Positions 5,527 through 7,066 of a DNA stretch of 7,066 nt are shown piece after piece. The position numbers and the translations under genes were made by a program. The stretch lies in the NCBI RefSeq assembly GCF_946221155.1, contig NZ_CAMIAN010000067.1:1-7066 (forward strand), written 5' to 3'. Position 1 is the first letter of the stretch. Each line of letters starts with the position of its first letter. This stretch comes from an uncultured Corynebacterium sp. GTDB taxonomy: Bacteria; Actinomycetota; Actinomycetes; Mycobacteriales; Mycobacteriaceae. The notes beneath the pieces are model-generated. The model was given only the letters and a program-made list of their open reading frames with translations, had not been told where the DNA came from and ran no database searches.

Positions 5527-5601
5527 ATGCGTAGGGGCGTCACAAAGAAAGAACACAGAAAAAGTGACCCCTGTCTCACCAGGGCTGCAGATGTTTGGTA
5601 A
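5527..5601 (+). CDS. Possible 24-codon leader mini-ORF upstream of the MFS gene
   Basis: ATG 5527 opens a 24-codon frame ending at TAA 5599-5601. It encodes a basic peptide (MRRGVTKKEHRKSDPCLTRA, then ADVW). It lies wholly in the 128-bp gap before the MFS gene and covers the arms of two mutually exclusive stems. The Shine-Dalgarno is poor (a GGG run seven bases upstream). It would only be transcribed from upstream of the TATAAA element at 5614. An ORF this short can arise by chance, so it is reported because of where it lies, not because coding is proven. Confidence 0.2.
   Translation: MRRGVTKKEHRKSDPCLTRAADVW
5533..5584 (+). other. Leader region with mutually exclusive stems before the MFS gene
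   Basis: AGGGG (5533-5537) plus TCAC (5540-5543) can pair with GTGA plus CCCCT (5564-5572), a 9-bp helix with a 2-base bulge and an A-rich 20-base loop. Alternatively CCCTG (5569-5573) pairs with CAGGG (5580-5584). Both use the same CCCCTG segment, so only one can form. There is no T run afterwards, so it is not a simple terminator of the 2H gene. Confidence 0.4.
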
Positions 5602-5613
5602 CGTGCTGCGCGG

Positions 5614-5619
5614 TATAAA
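5614..5619 (+). promoter_or_regulatory. Candidate -10 element of the MFS gene
   Basis: TATAAA would start transcription near 5626 and leave about ten untranslated bases with no Shine-Dalgarno. No good -35 is found at 16-18 bp spacing (ATGTTT at 5591-5596 is the hexamer there). Weak evidence. Confidence 0.35.
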
Positions 5620-5635
5620 ACATAAACACAATTAA

Positions 5636-6829
5636 ATGAAGAAGGTGTTCCTAACGTCCGCACCAACGAAAGAGCCGGTTGTAACACCGGCTTTTGTCTT
5701 TGCATGGTTAGTAAACTTCGCCCAGTTCATGATCTTCTATGTCCTCGTGACGACCATGGCGGGCTACGCAGTCAAAGAATTCGCGGCTAACAACGCTAGC
5801 GCAGGCCTGGCCTCCAGTGCCTTCGTGATCGGCGCGACGGGGGCGCGCGTCTTTTCGGGGTTCCTCGTCGACGCGGTGGGGCGGCGTCGAGTGTTGTTCA
5901 CCGCGCTGGTGCTCGTCATCGTGACCTGCGCCTTCTACATTCCGGCTAATTCTCTGGGACTGCTGATCGCCGTGCGCATTATCCACGGTATTGGTTATGC
6001 CTTTGCCAGTACCGCCGTGATGGCCGTCGCCCAGTCCGTGATTCCCAATGCACGCCGCGCGGAGGGAACCGGCTACTTCGCTCTGGGAACCACGCTGGCC
6101 ACCGCGATCGGTCCGGCGCTGGGCCTGTGGCTGGTGGGCTCCGTCGGCTACACCACCATGTTCCAGGTCGTTATTGGCATGTCCATCGTTGCCTTCCTGC
6201 TGTCTTTGCTGGTGCGTTCCCCAGAGCCCAAGGGCGCGGATGCGCACCACCACCGTCCGACCTTTAGCCTCTCGGCTATCGTGCACCCGAAGGTTGCCCC
6301 CATCGGCTTCTTTATGCTGCTAGTCGGTATTTGCTACGCCGGTGTGATCACCTACCTGAACAGCTACTCCGAGGACAACGACCTGGTCACCGGCGCCAAA
6401 TACTTCTTCCTAGCCTATGCGCTGGTGACCCTCGTGATGCGCTTCGTTCTGGGCAAAATCCAGGACCAGAAGGGCGACAACATTGTGATCTACCTGGGCT
6501 TGGTTACCTTCGCCATCGCCCTGGTTGTGCTCGCGTTCTCTACTCAGGACTGGATGGTGGTTCTGGCCGGTGCGCTGACGGGCTTGGGTTATGGTTCGTT
6601 GATGCCGGCTGCACAGGCGATCTCCGTGAAGGTGGTAGAACCGCACCAGATGGGCGCGGGCATCTCCACGCTCTTCCTGCTGTTGGACGTGGGCGTGGGC
6701 TTCGGCCCGATTCTGCTGGGCATGTTCGTTTCGGCCACCAGCTACCAGGCGATGTACACGATGCTTGCCGGGCTGGTCGTCGTCAGCGCCGCCGTGTACT
6801 TCCTTGTTCACGGCCGGAAGGTTAGCTAG
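5636..6829 (+). CDS. Major facilitator superfamily transporter, 12-TM drug-efflux type
   Basis: A 397-residue cytoplasmic-membrane transporter, probably a proton-coupled exporter of the DHA1 type. About twelve hydrophobic segments can be placed between residues 18 and 393. MFS motif A is present between TM2 and TM3 (GFLVDAVGRRRV, 75-86), and the antiporter motif C appears in TM5 as GTTLATAIGPALGLWL (151-166). A His-rich, charged central loop (about 194-212, with HHH) separates the halves. The substrate cannot be read from sequence; drugs, metallophores and sugars all occur among relatives. The ATG at 5636 gives MKKVFLTSAP but lacks a Shine-Dalgarno; no later in-frame start keeps TM1 intact and has a better site. 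A terminator-like hairpin lies inside codons 12-20. The gene ends in a 10-bp tandem duplication that includes the stop codon. Confidence 0.88.
   Translation: MKKVFLTSAPTKEPVVTPAFVFAWLVNFAQFMIFYVLVTTMAGYAVKEFAANNASAGLASSAFVIGATGARVFSGFLVDAVGRRRVLFTALVLVIVTCAFYIPANSLGLLIAVRIIHGIGYAFASTAVMAVAQSVIPNARRAEGTGYFALGTTLATAIGPALGLWLVGSVGYTTMFQVVIGMSIVAFLLSLLVRSPEPKGADAHHHRPTFSLSAIVHPKVAPIGFFMLLVGICYAGVITYLNSYSEDNDLVTGAKYFFLAYALVTLVMRFVLGKIQDQKGDNIVIYLGLVTFAIALVVLAFSTQDWMVVLAGALTGLGYGSLMPAAQAISVKVVEPHQMGAGISTLFLLLDVGVGFGPILLGMFVSATSYQAMYTMLAGLVVVSAAVYFLVHGRKVS
5670..5701 (+). terminator. Terminator-like hairpin inside the 5' end of the MFS gene
   Basis: AGCCGGT (5673-5679) and ACCGGCT (5686-5692) form a perfect 7-bp stem with a TGTAAC loop. 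It extends by a G-U and two A-U pairs to 5670/5695 and runs into TTTTGTCTTT. That is the form of an intrinsic terminator, but it lies within codons 12-20 (encoding KEPVVTPAF), so it could attenuate transcription. It could also be a chance product of those codons. Confidence 0.45.
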
Positions 6830-6844
6830 AGTTCGCTAGAGTTC
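6825..6844. repeat. 10-bp tandem duplication spanning the MFS stop codon
   Basis: GCTAGAGTTC is repeated exactly at 6825-6834 and 6835-6844. The first copy contains the TAG stop (6827-6829). It looks like a recent slippage event with no effect on the protein. Confidence 0.85.
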
Positions 6845-6853
6845 AACCTCCTT

Positions 6854-6904
6854 CCCGCACCCTGACCTTAGTTCGTTCAGATAGATCGTTCAGGTTCTTG
6901 CGGG
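6854..6904 (+). other. Extended imperfect hairpin between the MFS gene and the next gene
   Basis: CCCGC (6854-6858) pairs with GCGGG (6900-6904) and CCTGA (6861-6865) with TCAGG (6890-6894), separated by an internal loop. An alternative pairing is GCACCC (6857-6862) with GGGTGC (6902-6907). The apical loop holds TCGTTCAG twice (6873-6880 and 6886-6893). There is no T tract, so a Rho-independent terminator is unlikely; a leader structure or operator is more plausible. Confidence 0.35.
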
Positions 6905-6912
6905 TGCCACCG

Positions 6913-6918
6913 AAAGGA
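6913..6918 (+). promoter_or_regulatory. Shine-Dalgarno site of the truncated final gene
   Basis: AAAGGA lies eight bases before the ATG at 6927. The wider CCGAAAGGAT string is identical to that before the TipAS regulator, also at eight bases, which supports both starts. Confidence 0.65.
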
Positions 6919-6926
6919 TCCCCCGC

Positions 6927-7066
6927 ATGCTGCACGCCGTGAGCTTTGCGTTGGCCGATTCCGTCAACGTGCTGCTCATCGGCGTGCTCTTCGCCGTCGC
7001 GGTGATGCACCCGAAGCCGCGCCGCTACGCGCCCATCGCCGCAGTGCTAGTAGCGGGGGACTGGTT
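6927..7066 (+). CDS. N-terminus of an unidentified membrane protein, partial
   Basis: The frame is open from ATG 6927 to the window edge, giving 46 complete codons. The protein starts MLHAVSFALADSVNVLLIGV, continues with a hydrophobic stretch to about residue 27, then a short basic loop (HPKPRRY) and a second hydrophobic stretch (APIAAVLVAG) ending at DW. This fits a small multi-pass membrane protein with a conserved-looking ADS motif at the start of TM1. A LysE/GAP-like transporter is possible, but I do not recognise the family with confidence from this fragment. A good Shine-Dalgarno supports the start. It is 97 bp downstream of the MFS gene, with a structured leader between them that suggests separate control. 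Confidence 0.6.
   Translation, partial: MLHAVSFALADSVNVLLIGVLFAVAVMHPKPRRYAPIAAVLVAGDW

Noticed and set aside
5508..5635. A known riboswitch class upstream of the MFS gene
   Set aside because: I looked for conserved cores of common classes and recognised none, so only the generic structural description is reported.
5708..6286. A 192-codon frame antisense to the MFS gene
   Set aside because: The product is rich in H, G, Q and R with no hydrophobic core or motif, as expected from reading membrane-protein codons in reverse.
1..7066. CRISPR arrays, tRNA or rRNA genes, insertion sequences or prophage genes
   Set aside because: No regularly spaced repeats, cloverleaf, transposase motif or terminal inverted repeats were seen on either strand.

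Overview
The window looks like chromosomal DNA of a high-GC actinobacterium, most likely a Corynebacterium. The support is a permease resembling corynebacterial heme exporters, compact intergenic spaces, ATGA overlaps, GTG/TTG start use, Shine-Dalgarno sites of the AGGAGG/GAAAGGA type, and a Tat-exported phosphatase with strong G/C third positions. The genus is inferred from gene content; no rRNA or species marker is present.

Layout. (1) 1-1171, minus strand: an HrtB/FtsX-type ABC permease overlapping by ATGA the first codons of its probable ATPase partner, which runs off the left edge. (2) 1172-1343: a divergent promoter region with a G10 tract, a 13-bp dyad, and a good promoter overlapped by an inverted repeat. 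(3) 1344-1999, plus strand: a type II toxin-antitoxin pair, a Phd/YefM-like antitoxin followed by a VapC/FitB-like PIN ribonuclease, AT-richer than its surroundings. (4) 2010-3486, minus strand: a MerR regulator with a TipAS ligand-binding domain, then a DUF1275 (YoaK-like) membrane protein, probably one operon; a dyad in a 19-bp promoter spacer upstream of the regulator suggests autoregulation. (5) 3655-6829, plus strand: a Tat-exported calcineurin-like phosphoesterase (start uncertain, probably TTG), a 2H phosphoesterase of the 2'-5' RNA ligase family, and a 12-TM MFS exporter. (6) 6927-end: the start of a small membrane protein, cut by the window edge.

How the genes relate. HrtB with its ATPase would export toxic heme or a related membrane-active compound. 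The toxin-antitoxin pair is a self-contained selfish or stress module placed divergent to it. The TipAS regulator probably senses a small molecule and controls itself and the DUF1275 protein, but it has no cysteine, so it cannot trap ligands covalently as Streptomyces TipA does. The phosphoesterase, 2H protein and MFS gene lie in one direction but need not form an operon.

The most unusual signals are regulatory. A terminator-like hairpin lies inside codons 12-20 of the MFS gene, with a competing complementary segment just upstream. It is preceded by a leader that can form mutually exclusive stems and holds a 24-codon basic mini-ORF. This is a candidate attenuation system, not a proven one. 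I found no tRNA, rRNA, CRISPR array, insertion sequence or phage gene.
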